Shown: positions 17,045 through 26,096 of the stretch, piece by piece
Position numbering within the stretch: position 1 is the first letter of the stretch
Layout of the letters: every line of letters begins with the position of its first letter
NCBI GenBank assembly: GCA_045123995.1
Contig: JBGVKY010000022.1
Span: forward strand, 1 to 64,000
Reading direction: 5' to 3'
Length of the DNA: 64,000 nucleotides
From: HGM11501 sp045123995
GTDB lineage: Bacteria > Bacillota > Clostridia > CAKSNL01 > HGM11501
Program-made: the position numbers and the translations under genes
The notes under the pieces: generated by a model
Told to the model about the DNA's origin: nothing
The model's input: the letters and a program-made list of their open reading frames with translations, nothing else
Databases searched by the model: none

Positions 17045-19447
17045 TTAATCTTCCCAGAATGTAAACGGTTCAATTTCAAAATGATTTTTCCATTCATTTT
17101 TAATGTTTGATTTTTCAAGTTCACTCATAATTGTGCTGTTAAGTTCATCAAGTCCGTCTTTATCAAAATCAGACATATCAATATTATCAAGACCTGCATC
17201 CCTTAATGCGCCTTCAAAGCTTTCAGGATTTTCAATAATTCCATACGCCTTCTTCATGCACATCTGCCACTGGAATGAAAAGTAGTCCTTCTGTGTCGCA
17301 TCCATTCCTTTAAGGTATTCTGAAAGCTTATCAATTACTCCATCTGCCTTTGAAAGCTTAAGTACAGAAACTCCTGCTACTACCTGTGACAATGACGATC
17401 CAGCAGTTCCGTAGCTGCATCGGTCAATCGTCTTCAAGTTATCAATCACCGAATCATCAGATTTCGGCTGATACATATAGTCTGTGAAATCTTTTGTATA
17501 ATCAACGGTATTTTTTTTGACTTCTTCCATACGGATATTGTACTGAACAAATCTTTCAAGTATCACCGCAATTTCTGCTCTTGTTGCATTATCTTCAGGA
17601 TTAACCGTACTTGATGTTTTTCCGTTTATAATTCCCGCACCAATAACATATTGCATAGCAGGAATAGCATATTCCGATATATCAAATGCATCATCATAAG
17701 AAAGTATATTGGTTTCTTCTCCAACGCTTACATCATATCCCTTAAACTGTGCATACAGGTATAAAACAGATGCGAGCTGCTGACGGCTTATCACTGATTC
17801 AGGTTCAAAGTCTTTGTCATTTTCATATATCAACTCGCTATCTTTCGCCCATTTAACTGCCCCTGCATACCAGGCAGCATCTTCCTCAAATTCATATTCC
17901 GGCTTTGTTTCTTCCATGTTGTACAAAATCTGCAAAAGCTCTGCCCAAGTTATGTTTTTAGATGGATTGAAGAACTTATTTTCGTCGCCCTGCATGATTT
18001 TGTTTTTAAGGCAATATGCTACGCCATCATGATACCATTCATACTCCGGCAAAGTGTTTTCGTTGACACTGAAATATGGAACAAGTGCCACAGTCAGCTC
18101 ATCAAACCATGTATTGCCGTTAGCTCTTTTAACATCGAGTGTATTTACAATCGTGGAACGGATACGCTGACGAACCGATGGGTTTTCTGGTTGCATAATA
18201 GTTCCAACAGCGCTAATCACATAATACTTTTCATTTCTTTCGCCAAGGTACATCATTTCGTGACCGCTGAAATAGAGAATTGTTCCAAACGGAAGTACAT
18301 CAAAGAATTTAATTTTTTCTTCTTTGGGCATATACTGCATATTCACCTTTGCCATAGGCATTGATGATTGCCACGTGGTATTTCTTGCAAGCTCCATACC
18401 AAAGCATTTATATACATTTCTCATATATCCTGAACAATCATCAGAATTAAGGCTTCCGCCCCAACCGTAAGTGTTGCCGAGAGCCGAGAACACAACCTTT
18501 GATATATTCTCTTTTGTAAGTGGCATATATCCTTCATACACTTTTTTATGTTCTGAAATAAGTGTTAATTTTTTTGAATATGTACCATCATCATTTCTTA
18601 CAGGCACCCATACTGCATAATTGTTGTATGCCGCACGGTTATCTATAAGTTCGTTAGGATTAACATCTTTTGCAAGTTCTAAAACTGTTCCCATTGTCAG
18701 CATAAGGTCTGATGTTTCTGCACCAACTATTGAGGTTTCCGTAAACACCTTATCACCCCATACTACAAGGACATTTTCATTTTTTATATCCCACGCTGAA
18801 ATCCATTCATCCTTATCATCGCAAATTGCAACCGCATCTTTCGGAATCCAGCCTGAACAACAAATGCTTTTTGCAAGATAGTAGTTTCCGTCCTTTGACT
18901 TTGATGTGATTACAACCGGTTCGTTTACTCTTATCGAAACGAGATACTGATAGTCAAAATCAGAATCGGCAGGATCGTCCCAAATAGCAACAGGGGCAGG
19001 GAACGTGCGAAGTTCTGTTCTTTTAGTTGCTATACCATAGAGAACCTTTTGTTCTTTTTTTGCATCAGGATTCTGAGTGTTTTCAATTATTTTGTCATAA
19101 TCTTTCTGTGTGGCTTTTTCCGTGCTTTCAATATATGTCCACCCAAGATAATATGCCGCATCTGCCTGACTTGATTTTTTTATTGCTTCATTTAATGAAA
19201 TTCCGTCAACGACTTCAGGCAGATTTTTAAGGTCGTACATATTAGTGCCTTTTGTCTGAATTGTTTCTCTGTTAAGATTTTCTATTTCATCATATGACAT
19301 AAGAATGTCACTTTCATCTGCCCAATAGGAAGGTGATGACATTTCGCTTGTTACATCAGGAAGATAATACACCCCTGCTGCCAAGCAACTTACAGTTATA
19401 CTCAAAGATAATACAACTGAAAAAACAGCGATAAGTAATTTTTTCAT
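17045..19447 (-). CDS. SLH-anchored NlpC/P60 cell-wall peptidase with SH3 domains
   Basis: The 800-residue protein has a signal peptide (about 1-24), two SH3-like regions (about 140-215 and 225-300), an NlpC/P60 domain (about 312-440) with catalytic Cys338 (SDDCSGY) and His396 (FSGHEMMYLG), and SLH repeats (about 470-645). The last 150 residues are unrecognised. The SH3-SH3-NlpC order is that of YkfC-like gamma-D-glutamyl-diamino acid endopeptidases, which trim peptidoglycan peptides. The SLH part resembles that of the 5'-nucleotidase nearby (both contain ETNILSY/ENTNILSY-type segments), so both are probably held on the same wall polymer. Confidence 0.88.
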   Translation of the reverse strand: MKKLLIAVFSVVLSLSITVSCLAAGVYYLPDVTSEMSSPSYWADESDILMSYDEIENLNRETIQTKGTNMYDLKNLPEVVDGISLNEAIKKSSQADAAYYLGWTYIESTEKATQKDYDKIIENTQNPDAKKEQKVLYGIATKRTELRTFPAPVAIWDDPADSDFDYQYLVSIRVNEPVVITSKSKDGNYYLAKSICCSGWIPKDAVAICDDKDEWISAWDIKNENVLVVWGDKVFTETSIVGAETSDLMLTMGTVLELAKDVNPNELIDNRAAYNNYAVWVPVRNDDGTYSKKLTLISEHKKVYEGYMPLTKENISKVVFSALGNTYGWGGSLNSDDCSGYMRNVYKCFGMELARNTTWQSSMPMAKVNMQYMPKEEKIKFFDVLPFGTILYFSGHEMMYLGERNEKYYVISAVGTIMQPENPSVRQRIRSTIVNTLDVKRANGNTWFDELTVALVPYFSVNENTLPEYEWYHDGVAYCLKNKIMQGDENKFFNPSKNITWAELLQILYNMEETKPEYEFEEDAAWYAGAVKWAKDSELIYENDKDFEPESVISRQQLASVLYLYAQFKGYDVSVGEETNILSYDDAFDISEYAIPAMQYVIGAGIINGKTSSTVNPEDNATRAEIAVILERFVQYNIRMEEVKKNTVDYTKDFTDYMYQPKSDDSVIDNLKTIDRCSYGTAGSSLSQVVAGVSVLKLSKADGVIDKLSEYLKGMDATQKDYFSFQWQMCMKKAYGIIENPESFEGALRDAGLDNIDMSDFDKDGLDELNSTIMSELEKSNIKNEWKNHFEIEPFTFWED

Positions 19448-19468
19448 TTATAATACGTCACTCCTTAG

Positions 19469-20128
19469 TTACGGCATATAAACCTTATTCATTTTTATAA
19501 TTGTACCGTTCTCGATCACAATACTTGTATTATTGGGAGTGAAGTTATATTCGATCTCCGCATCATCTGTAAGAAAATCTCCGGGATAATAGGTTTTTGC
19601 TTCTGAATCAAGAACGGATTCATCAATGTATTCAAATTCATCAGATACAGGAAGAGTTACCATGCCAATTTCATAGTAAGCTTTAATATCATTCATTCCT
19701 GTTTCGTAATATACGGTACTGTCGTTTGAAACCAAATCAAATCCGCCGTTTTCTTCGCCACCGTTAATGCGAACAAGTCCGCTATCAAGGCGTTCAAGCT
19801 CTGTGACCTTTACCTCTTCATTTTTGCGTATAATAACATCATTTTCATTAAGAGATGCGATATCCACCATATCATACATATCATACGCAAACACAGTAAC
19901 CTTCATTTGCATCTTTCCGTTATCATCTACATATACATCGCCGTCTGCCAAAGAAACCGCAACTGTGCAATTGTCAAGCTTTTTAACGTCAATAGTCTCA
20001 GGCAATGGGTTTACAACTTTTGCATTGGTTTCAGTTTCAGCATTGTTGTTTTCAGTTTGTGTTTTGCAACCTGCAAGCAGGCTAAAGCAAAGGATAAGTG
20101 TTAAAATAATTGATAATGTTTTTTTCAT
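19469..20128 (-). CDS. Lipoprotein of unknown function
   Basis: This 219-residue protein has a clear lipobox (LLAGC, Cys20) followed by an Asn/Glu/Thr-rich linker and a beta-rich domain of about 180 residues with no motif I recognise. GAGGAGG precedes ATG 20128. It lies 21 bp upstream of the NlpC/P60 gene on the same strand and is probably cotranscribed with it, so a cell-envelope role is likely. Confidence 0.7.
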   Translation of the reverse strand: MKKTLSIILTLILCFSLLAGCKTQTENNNAETETNAKVVNPLPETIDVKKLDNCTVAVSLADGDVYVDDNGKMQMKVTVFAYDMYDMVDIASLNENDVIIRKNEEVKVTELERLDSGLVRINGGEENGGFDLVSNDSTVYYETGMNDIKAYYEIGMVTLPVSDEFEYIDESVLDSEAKTYYPGDFLTDDAEIEYNFTPNNTSIVIENGTIIKMNKVYMP

Positions 20129-20155
20129 TGTATATGTCCTCCTCTATATATCAAA

Positions 20156-20485
20156 TTATTTTTTAATTGCCTTGTGTATTTCTACATCAGCCAAAAGAAT
20201 CACAAATAAAACTGCACTTATTTTATGAATAATGGAAACAGCAGCGATCCCGTGTACATTCATAAGTACAACACCTGTAATTAAAGCGATGGCATAGAAA
20301 ACTCGCTGGAGTATTTCAAGTGCAGGATTTTTCCATTCTTTTTTTGTTGCAACTGTGTATGCAATAAGTAATACAAGACCAACAACCGATACGGCGATAT
20401 GTGCTGTCATACCTGTTGCACGAAGCATAAACAATAGCACTGCAACAATAATCATTGGAATTAAGAATAACAATTTCTTTTTCAT
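20156..20485 (-). CDS. Small four-helix membrane protein
   Basis: The 109-residue protein consists of four hydrophobic segments with short loops and no domain that I recognise. AAAGGAG lies before ATG 20485. It is 27 bp upstream of the lipoprotein gene and 36 bp downstream of the DUF3089-like gene, on one strand with both. Confidence 0.6.
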   Translation of the reverse strand: MKKKLLFLIPMIIVAVLLFMLRATGMTAHIAVSVVGLVLLIAYTVATKKEWKNPALEILQRVFYAIALITGVVLMNVHGIAAVSIIHKISAVLFVILLADVEIHKAIKK

Positions 20486-20521
20486 AACATTTGACTCCTT
20501 TAAATTTATATAATCATTTAA

Positions 20522-22879
20522 TTATTTACTTGATAAATACATAGCATCATCTTCGATAATAAGTGACAACATATTATTTTCGTCAACATATAAATCTGCT
20601 TTTTTGATTTCAATTGCAGTTTCCAAACCCTTACCCTTTTCTACATGTGCCATAACTAAACTCGCATTACCCTTTTTAATGCCTTTTGCTGTGACTTGCA
20701 TTAAGCCAACAGGGTAATATTCTGAATAAATTTTTTCAGGCGGATAGTCGGTAGCCATTTCTGTAATTTCAAGCTTATCTTTTGTATAGTCAAAAACCTT
20801 CCATTCGTATCCGTTGTCATATTCGCGTTCAAATAATTGTTCTGCTTTGTAGTTATTTCTTGAATCGATATAGAAAAGTCCGGTATCAAAAGGAATCTCA
20901 ACGCTTATTACACCAAGTGCATAAGGCGCAAGTTCACCCTGATTAAAATAAAGCACCATCGAATTGTGTGTGATGTAGAACTGAACGTATCCAAGATGTT
21001 CATCCACATAATCATAAGTATATATATCAGCTGATTCAGGCGCTATCTCCTTTAACTTATCAACAAATAAATTTGTTACAAACTTAACCAAAGAAACATC
21101 CAGCTGATCTTCCATGAGTAATTCTGAAACAGAAAGTTCCACATCAGAGTTTACATGATATGTTCTTGACTCCATTGTTTTTGTAGGATGAACGCCACCC
21201 ACATTTACATATTTGTGGCTAACAAATGAAAGGTATCCCCAAATACTGTAAGTTTGTTCGTAAGTAAGTTCATAAACAAAAGGAACAAAAGCATCACCCA
21301 TTTGTTTTCGCAAAGCAAGTGCATCTTCCTTCTTTTCTCTTGCTTCTTCCAAGAACCTGTCAACATCCCACTTATAATCTTCGTTGATTGTATCGAATGT
21401 TGAACTTTCATTGGGATTTTCTATGGCAGGATAATATGCAACCACTTCAATTAACACATTCCCCTCATGGTCGGTTATGGTTTCTTCAAATTTTTGGGCA
21501 TGTATGGTATATGCTGATGCAGGTGAACAAATATATACATTTTTTGTATCTCCTGTCCAATCCACATCGCACTCAAACGCCTCTGATATTGCTCTGAGTG
21601 GCACTAATGTTCTACCGTCTTTAATTTTTGCAGGCACATCAAGTTCTACTTCTTTGCCATTAAAATACATCTTGTTTTCGCCTATGGTAAGCATCAAGTT
21701 ACCATCTGCTCTTCGTGCGGAAACAATCTGTTTGCCGTCCTCTTCGGAATAATAAACTGCACAGCCCATGGTTTCAAAAATAGTTCTGAACGGAACCAGA
21801 GTTCTGCCATTTTCAATAACAGGCTCCACATCAAAAGTCAGCAAATCGTTGTTGTAGATAACATCCAGTTTATCTTTATTTTTTTCATTATATGCAAAAA
21901 GGCGTTTGCCTACATTTTCTTCGAGATTTCTGAAAAAGAACTGATAATCATAAAGATGATATATACCATCATCAAAAAGTTTTCCGGGGTAATCTTCAGG
22001 CTTTACATCTGTAACCTTAAGCGTTCCTCTTTCTTCATCTATGTAAGCACCGGTAAGATTTGGAATTTCTTCCTTGATGTTTCCTGAATAATCGGTAAAA
22101 CAAGCACCTTTATTAAGAGACTTATCGGCAACTTCGGATGTTGTTTTCCAATTAAGCGGATTTATAGAGTATGTTTTTTCATTTTCACCAACTATTAATG
22201 AAGAAGTAATATCCTTATCTTCACTGCTGAATGTAACAATCACACCTGTATCTGTTTCTCCTTCGGCAGGCATAAGATGCGGATATTCTCGGGCCTCATC
22301 TTCGGTAAGCTTCCAGCCAATAGGGTATGCCGCAACAAGTCTTCTCTGATACTGTGGTTCATCGAACAAATCTTTCATCAAACGGATTATCATATCCGCA
22401 CCCTGTGAAAATCCTGCAAGTATCAATGGTCTTGTGGCGTCTGTCTGATCAGCAAAGTAAAGAAATGCTTTTTTAACATCTTCGTATGCCGCACTAAGAT
22501 ATTTTTCCTGTTCTTCTTCGCTAAGGCTGTAAACAGGGAAGGTTGCCTGTCTGTAATATGGTGCGTAAACTCTTGCAACATCCTCATAAATTCCAAGTTC
22601 CATATTTGTTGCACCGTCAAAGCTCTCACGGTATTTTTCATCTGTTATGTAAGCATTATAATTTCCTTCTTTGCCCATATCAACTGTTGGACATACAAAG
22701 AAAAGATCTGCAGGTTTGTCATCCCCATTATTCCAGCGCGACCAGAAATACATATTGGAATAGTCAACATATTCATCAAAAGGTGAATATTCCATAACAA
22801 TTTCTTCTGCAAACGCAGTGAAAGCTGACAAGCAAAGTACAACTGCGATAAATAAGCTTAAAAATCTTTTGGTTTTCAT
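20522..22879 (-). CDS. Secreted DUF3089 hydrolase with stalk and RsiV-like domains
   Basis: The 785-residue protein has a signal peptide (1-24), then a DUF3089 alpha/beta-hydrolase-like domain (about 35-235) with nucleophile Ser158 in AGFSQGAD. Next is a copper-amine-oxidase-N-like stalk domain (about 340-455; two copies of GRTLVPxR). A DUF4163/DUF3298 (RsiV-like) region follows (about 465-690), and an unrecognised tail ends the protein. The first domain suggests an extracytoplasmic esterase or lipase; the stalk domain is a common surface-attachment module in Clostridia; RsiV-like domains in other bacteria bind lysozyme. AGGAGG lies before ATG 22879. The combination is unusual. Confidence 0.8.
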   Translation of the reverse strand: MKTKRFLSLFIAVVLCLSAFTAFAEEIVMEYSPFDEYVDYSNMYFWSRWNNGDDKPADLFFVCPTVDMGKEGNYNAYITDEKYRESFDGATNMELGIYEDVARVYAPYYRQATFPVYSLSEEEQEKYLSAAYEDVKKAFLYFADQTDATRPLILAGFSQGADMIIRLMKDLFDEPQYQRRLVAAYPIGWKLTEDEAREYPHLMPAEGETDTGVIVTFSSEDKDITSSLIVGENEKTYSINPLNWKTTSEVADKSLNKGACFTDYSGNIKEEIPNLTGAYIDEERGTLKVTDVKPEDYPGKLFDDGIYHLYDYQFFFRNLEENVGKRLFAYNEKNKDKLDVIYNNDLLTFDVEPVIENGRTLVPFRTIFETMGCAVYYSEEDGKQIVSARRADGNLMLTIGENKMYFNGKEVELDVPAKIKDGRTLVPLRAISEAFECDVDWTGDTKNVYICSPASAYTIHAQKFEETITDHEGNVLIEVVAYYPAIENPNESSTFDTINEDYKWDVDRFLEEAREKKEDALALRKQMGDAFVPFVYELTYEQTYSIWGYLSFVSHKYVNVGGVHPTKTMESRTYHVNSDVELSVSELLMEDQLDVSLVKFVTNLFVDKLKEIAPESADIYTYDYVDEHLGYVQFYITHNSMVLYFNQGELAPYALGVISVEIPFDTGLFYIDSRNNYKAEQLFEREYDNGYEWKVFDYTKDKLEITEMATDYPPEKIYSEYYPVGLMQVTAKGIKKGNASLVMAHVEKGKGLETAIEIKKADLYVDENNMLSLIIEDDAMYLSSK

Positions 22880-22890
22880 TTAAGTTCCTC

Positions 22891-24183
22891 CTAAATAATT
22901 TTGTTACCTTGTATATATTTCTCTTTGATACCGCCACACAAATCAAGAGACAGATAAATACTGCGCTCTAACCTTTGTCTTAAACTAAGATTAAGGGGAT
23001 GAGCAAGAATACTGTCATCAAGTATGAGTGCATCAAATTCGTAGCCTTCTTCAAAGCTTCCTACTTTTCCAAAGAACTCACCACCGCCTTTTGTAGCCAT
23101 ATAAAAGGCTTCTTCAAAGGTAACAGCACTTGCATATTCATCAACATATCTTAAATACATTTTTGAAACGCCTATGGCATCTGTGATTGCACGGAAAATT
23201 GATTCCGTTTGACCGCCTGCCACATCGCTTCCAAGACCAATTTTCATATCAAGGTCAAGGTATTTTCTTACAGGGGCAATTCCTGACGTAAGGTTTATAT
23301 TTGATGCAGGACAATGAGCAATAAATACACCATTCTCACGCATGAGCTTCACTTCTTCATCACTTGACCACACACAATGCGCCATTACTGTGTTGACTTT
23401 TTCAGAATCTAAATTTTCATCACCGAACAAATCATGCTTATCGTAGCTGTCGCCATAGAATGCACTGTCCGGTCTAAGCTCACGAACCCATTCAATCTCA
23501 CCCTTATTTTCTGACAAATGGGATTGTACGGGCAGGTTGTATGCCCTTTGTATTTCTCGAAGCTGGTCCATAAGGTCGTCTGTGCAACTTGGAATAAATC
23601 TTGGTGTAAGTATAGGCTTTGTGCGTTTGTATTTACCCGCAATATCGTTTATCCATCCAAATGTATTAAAAGCAGACATATCTGCACTTTCTTCCACAAG
23701 TTCATCGGGTGCTGACCTATCCATGTTTATTTTACCAACATAGGTTACAAGACCTGTTTCTTCCATTAAATCCATCAGTATTTCTGTAGCTTGTCTGTGC
23801 CTTGTGGCAAAAATGCAAGCTCTTGTGGTAGCGCTGTTTTTCATATTATCAGCAAATATCGTGTATGCTTTTTTTGCATAATCTGCATCCTTATACTTTG
23901 CTTCTTCGGGGAATGTCTGCGTGTTTAACCATTCTATAAGCTCATAATCCATCCCCATACCACGAAAAGCATATTGCGGAGCGTGAATATGTAAATCTAC
24001 CATACCGGGAATAATGAGCTTGTCTTTTAAATCTCTAAATTCAAGGTCTTTGTATTTTTCAGGAAATTTTTCGAAAACACCTGCACATTTTCCATCCATG
24101 CACACAATATATCCTGAAACTGTCTTTAATTCTGTTTTTGAAATGCTATAGCAAATGTTTCCCTTTAGGATAAAACTATTCAT
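22891..24183 (-). CDS. guaD: Guanine deaminase
   Basis: The 430-residue protein is an amidohydrolase with metal ligands in VDLHIHAPQY, QSHLSE, MAHCVW and GLGSDVAGG, the pattern of guanine deaminase, which converts guanine to xanthine and ammonia. ATG 24183 has AAAGGA 8 nt upstream; a longer frame upstream has no ribosome site. It starts about 50 bp after the -10 box of a promoter with the 20-bp Pho-box-like repeat, so it may share control with the 5'-nucleotidase in a purine nucleotide salvage route. Confidence 0.9.
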   Translation of the reverse strand: MNSFILKGNICYSISKTELKTVSGYIVCMDGKCAGVFEKFPEKYKDLEFRDLKDKLIIPGMVDLHIHAPQYAFRGMGMDYELIEWLNTQTFPEEAKYKDADYAKKAYTIFADNMKNSATTRACIFATRHRQATEILMDLMEETGLVTYVGKINMDRSAPDELVEESADMSAFNTFGWINDIAGKYKRTKPILTPRFIPSCTDDLMDQLREIQRAYNLPVQSHLSENKGEIEWVRELRPDSAFYGDSYDKHDLFGDENLDSEKVNTVMAHCVWSSDEEVKLMRENGVFIAHCPASNINLTSGIAPVRKYLDLDMKIGLGSDVAGGQTESIFRAITDAIGVSKMYLRYVDEYASAVTFEEAFYMATKGGGEFFGKVGSFEEGYEFDALILDDSILAHPLNLSLRQRLERSIYLSLDLCGGIKEKYIQGNKII

Positions 24184-24233
24184 TTTCACTGTCCTTTCCA
24201 CTAAAATTTCATCATACAAGCATCTTTTTCTTT

Positions 24234-24269
24234 ATATTATCAAACCTGGTATGACAAACCTATGACAAA
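24234..24269 (-). promoter_or_regulatory. Pho-box-like promoter of guanine deaminase
   Basis: TTTGTCATAGGTTTGTCATA at 24269-24250 on the minus strand is followed after 10 bp by the -10-like TAATAT (24239-24234). The sequence and spacing match the promoters at 4136-4171 and 13748-13783. Confidence 0.65.
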
Positions 24270-24277
24270 ACAAAAAA

Positions 24278-24314
24278 ATCATTATACCTCGGTTTATCCA
24301 AAAGCATAATGATT
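24278..24314 (-). terminator. Terminator after the SLOG gene
   Basis: Arms AATCATTAT (24278-24286) and ATAATGATT (24306-24314) form a stem followed on the minus strand by TTTTTTG. It separates the SLOG gene from the guanine deaminase promoter. Confidence 0.7.
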
Positions 24315-24833
24315 TTAAAAGCAATTTATAATTATTTTTTTCTTCTTCACAGCATAGTCGTATGCTATTTTTGTTCCGCTTCTCGGCTGATAGTCTGTCA
24401 GATCCCGTCTGCTGTTCTTTCTTTTCGGCGGGGCGTAGTTTTCATCGTAGTACACGATACAAAAATCCGATTTGTTTATCATTTCCTGATTTCGCTCCAC
24501 ATAGGAAGCTCTGCCTGCGTTCTCCATATGTTCCGGGAAGTATGTATCTTCATAATGCTGAAGCAGACTATCCTCGTACCAATCGGGAATATGCTGAAAT
24601 GCAGACCTTACATATATCCGTTTAATATGAGGATATTTTTCTTTTAGTTCAGTAACTATCTTATGGCATAAGTCATCAAATTGACTTTTGCTCCCGAAGA
24701 AGAAAGTATCAACTTTTTCATTTACAATTAAATTCTCTATAATTCCGCATAGCTTATTTTTCAATTCTTCCGTTTCATCAATCTTTCTGTGACCGAAGAA
24801 ACAGCAAGTTTTTTCTTTATCGATATCGGGCAT
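24315..24833 (-). CDS. SLOG-family (DUF1273-like) protein
   Basis: The 172-residue protein begins with CCFFGHRKI and has a Rossmann-like layout (DTFFFGSKSQFDDL, SDFCIVYYD) typical of the SLOG superfamily (DUF1273/YpsA-like). Members bind nucleotides or nucleotide-derived ligands and are often found with mobile elements and defence genes. ATG 24833 has GGGAG 12 nt upstream, a somewhat long spacing; a TTG at 24845 is too close to that site. It stands alone next to the integrase end of the mobile element. Confidence 0.75.
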   Translation of the reverse strand: MPDIDKEKTCCFFGHRKIDETEELKNKLCGIIENLIVNEKVDTFFFGSKSQFDDLCHKIVTELKEKYPHIKRIYVRSAFQHIPDWYEDSLLQHYEDTYFPEHMENAGRASYVERNQEMINKSDFCIVYYDENYAPPKRKNSRRDLTDYQPRSGTKIAYDYAVKKKKIIINCF

Positions 24834-24855
24834 ATTTTGACTCAACTCCCATTAG

Positions 24856-24879
24856 CACACATAATCAGCATTATGTGTG
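24856..24879. repeat. Perfect palindrome at element end
   Basis: CACACATAAT-CAGC-ATTATGTGTG. Its 18-bp core is repeated in opposite orientation at 25086-25107, next to the integrase gene. The two copies bracket about 230 bp that also contain the hairpins AATCACC/GGTGATT (near 24904-24922) and AGACCAATGA/TCATTGGTCT (24952-24982). I see no gene in 24834-25112. Confidence 0.6.
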
Positions 24880-25032
24880 TAACCAAGACGGCTGAAATAA
24901 AAAAATCACCCTCTCAGGTGATTGCAGTTACCACAAATTCAAAAGAGCCTCAGACCAATGAGTTCGATTTTTTCATTGGTCTATTTGCTATGTGCAAATT
25001 TTATAAATTCGTTCTATTTATCTCTGAAACAT

Positions 25033-25060
25033 TGACCTTTTTGCATTTTCGTGGTATAAT
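25033..25060 (+). promoter_or_regulatory. SigmaA-type promoter facing the integrase 3' end
   Basis: TTGACC (25033-25038), a 16-bp spacer and TATAAT (25055-25060). Transcription would run to the right for only about 45 nt before the hairpin with a T run at 25086-25112, convergent with the integrase gene. Confidence 0.5.
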
Positions 25061-25085
25061 TTATGTAAATAATTTTATTGTTTTG

Positions 25086-25112
25086 CCACATAATGCTGAT
25101 TATGTGGTCTTT
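25086..25112 (+). terminator. Terminator hairpin between short transcript and integrase
   Basis: CCACATAAT-GCTG-ATTATGTGG followed on the plus strand by TCTTTTT. It abuts the integrase stop codon and can terminate transcription from the promoter at 25033-25060. Confidence 0.65.
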
Positions 25113-25958
25113 TTAATTTTGCATCCGCACGAGTCCCATTCTTTGCATTTGCTTGCGATGGGTTGAGCCATTTTCTATGGTATAGATTCTTGTAGTATTT
25201 ACATTGCTGTGTCCGAGTATGTCGGCCAGGCGAACGATATCTTTTTGCAGTGAGTAGTATGTTCTTGCGAACAGATGGCGGAGGTTATGTGGGAATACTT
25301 TATCTTTTGATACTCTGGCAGTTTCACATAACTGCTTCATTGATTTCCAAATCGAGTGCCTATCCACAGGTTGACCTTTCCTTGTTACGAATACACTTCC
25401 CGAAGCGATATGCCTTTCCTTTATATATTTTTTTAGAAGAACACACAACTCTTTCGGCAAGATTATCATTCGAATTTTACCTTTCAACCTAACCTGAGCC
25501 TGTCCTGTCATCACAGAATTTACATCCACATATTTTAATTCACTTACACGAATCCCCGTGGCACATATCGTCTGCATGATGAGGTAGAGCCTTTCATTCT
25601 TTTTACTCTTTGCCACTTTGAGAAGTCTTTCGTATTCAGCTTTTGTAAGCTCTTTTTCACTCTGACAAAAGATTTGCCTTTGCACTTTTAAGTTTTTAAC
25701 CTTGAGGTCATATCTTGCAATGTAACCAAAGTATCCATTGAGGGAAGACAGGACTGAGTTCACACTTGCAGGTGCATATTGCTGTACCAATATGTTTTTG
25801 TATTCAAGCACAAGTGTCTTTGTAATTTCTCTGCCGTCTGACCATTCTGCGAATGTATTTATGTCACGAATATATTTTTCAATGGTGACGGAACTTTTTT
25901 CTTCCTCGATTAAATAATTTTTGTAGTCTTCAATAGTGCGTTTAGTAATTTCATTCAT
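25113..25958 (-). CDS. Tyrosine recombinase/integrase
   Basis: The 281-residue XerD-like protein has an N-terminal SAM-like core-binding domain (about 8-85) and a catalytic domain (about 105-270) with Arg137 (TGIRVSEL), His224 and Arg227 (HNLRHLF), His250 (LGHSN) and the nucleophile Tyr259 (TRIYT). It should catalyse excision and insertion of the mobile element that also carries the relaxase and excisionase. A leader-peptide/terminator arrangement at 26056-26119 lies upstream on the same strand and may control it. Confidence 0.92.
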   Translation of the reverse strand: MNEITKRTIEDYKNYLIEEEKSSVTIEKYIRDINTFAEWSDGREITKTLVLEYKNILVQQYAPASVNSVLSSLNGYFGYIARYDLKVKNLKVQRQIFCQSEKELTKAEYERLLKVAKSKKNERLYLIMQTICATGIRVSELKYVDVNSVMTGQAQVRLKGKIRMIILPKELCVLLKKYIKERHIASGSVFVTRKGQPVDRHSIWKSMKQLCETARVSKDKVFPHNLRHLFARTYYSLQKDIVRLADILGHSNVNTTRIYTIENGSTHRKQMQRMGLVRMQN

Positions 25959-26055
25959 GTTTCAACAACTCCTTCTCAATTATTATATACCAGACTTAAT
26001 TTGGAATACACTTTTGAAAATTTGTTGTCAATGTTTCAACTCATTTGAATATTAA

Positions 26056-26096
26056 AAGGCGATTGCTAATTCTAAAACCGAATTAACAATCGCCTT
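26056..26096 (-). terminator. Attenuator-type terminator upstream of integrase
   Basis: Arms AAGGCGATTG (in RNA sense, 26096-26087) and CAATCGCCTT (26065-26056) with inner TTAATTC/GAATTAG pairing, followed by TTTTAATATT. The 5' arm overlaps the last codons of the 15-residue leader peptide, whose stop codon lies in the loop, so translation could open the hairpin. Confidence 0.7.
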
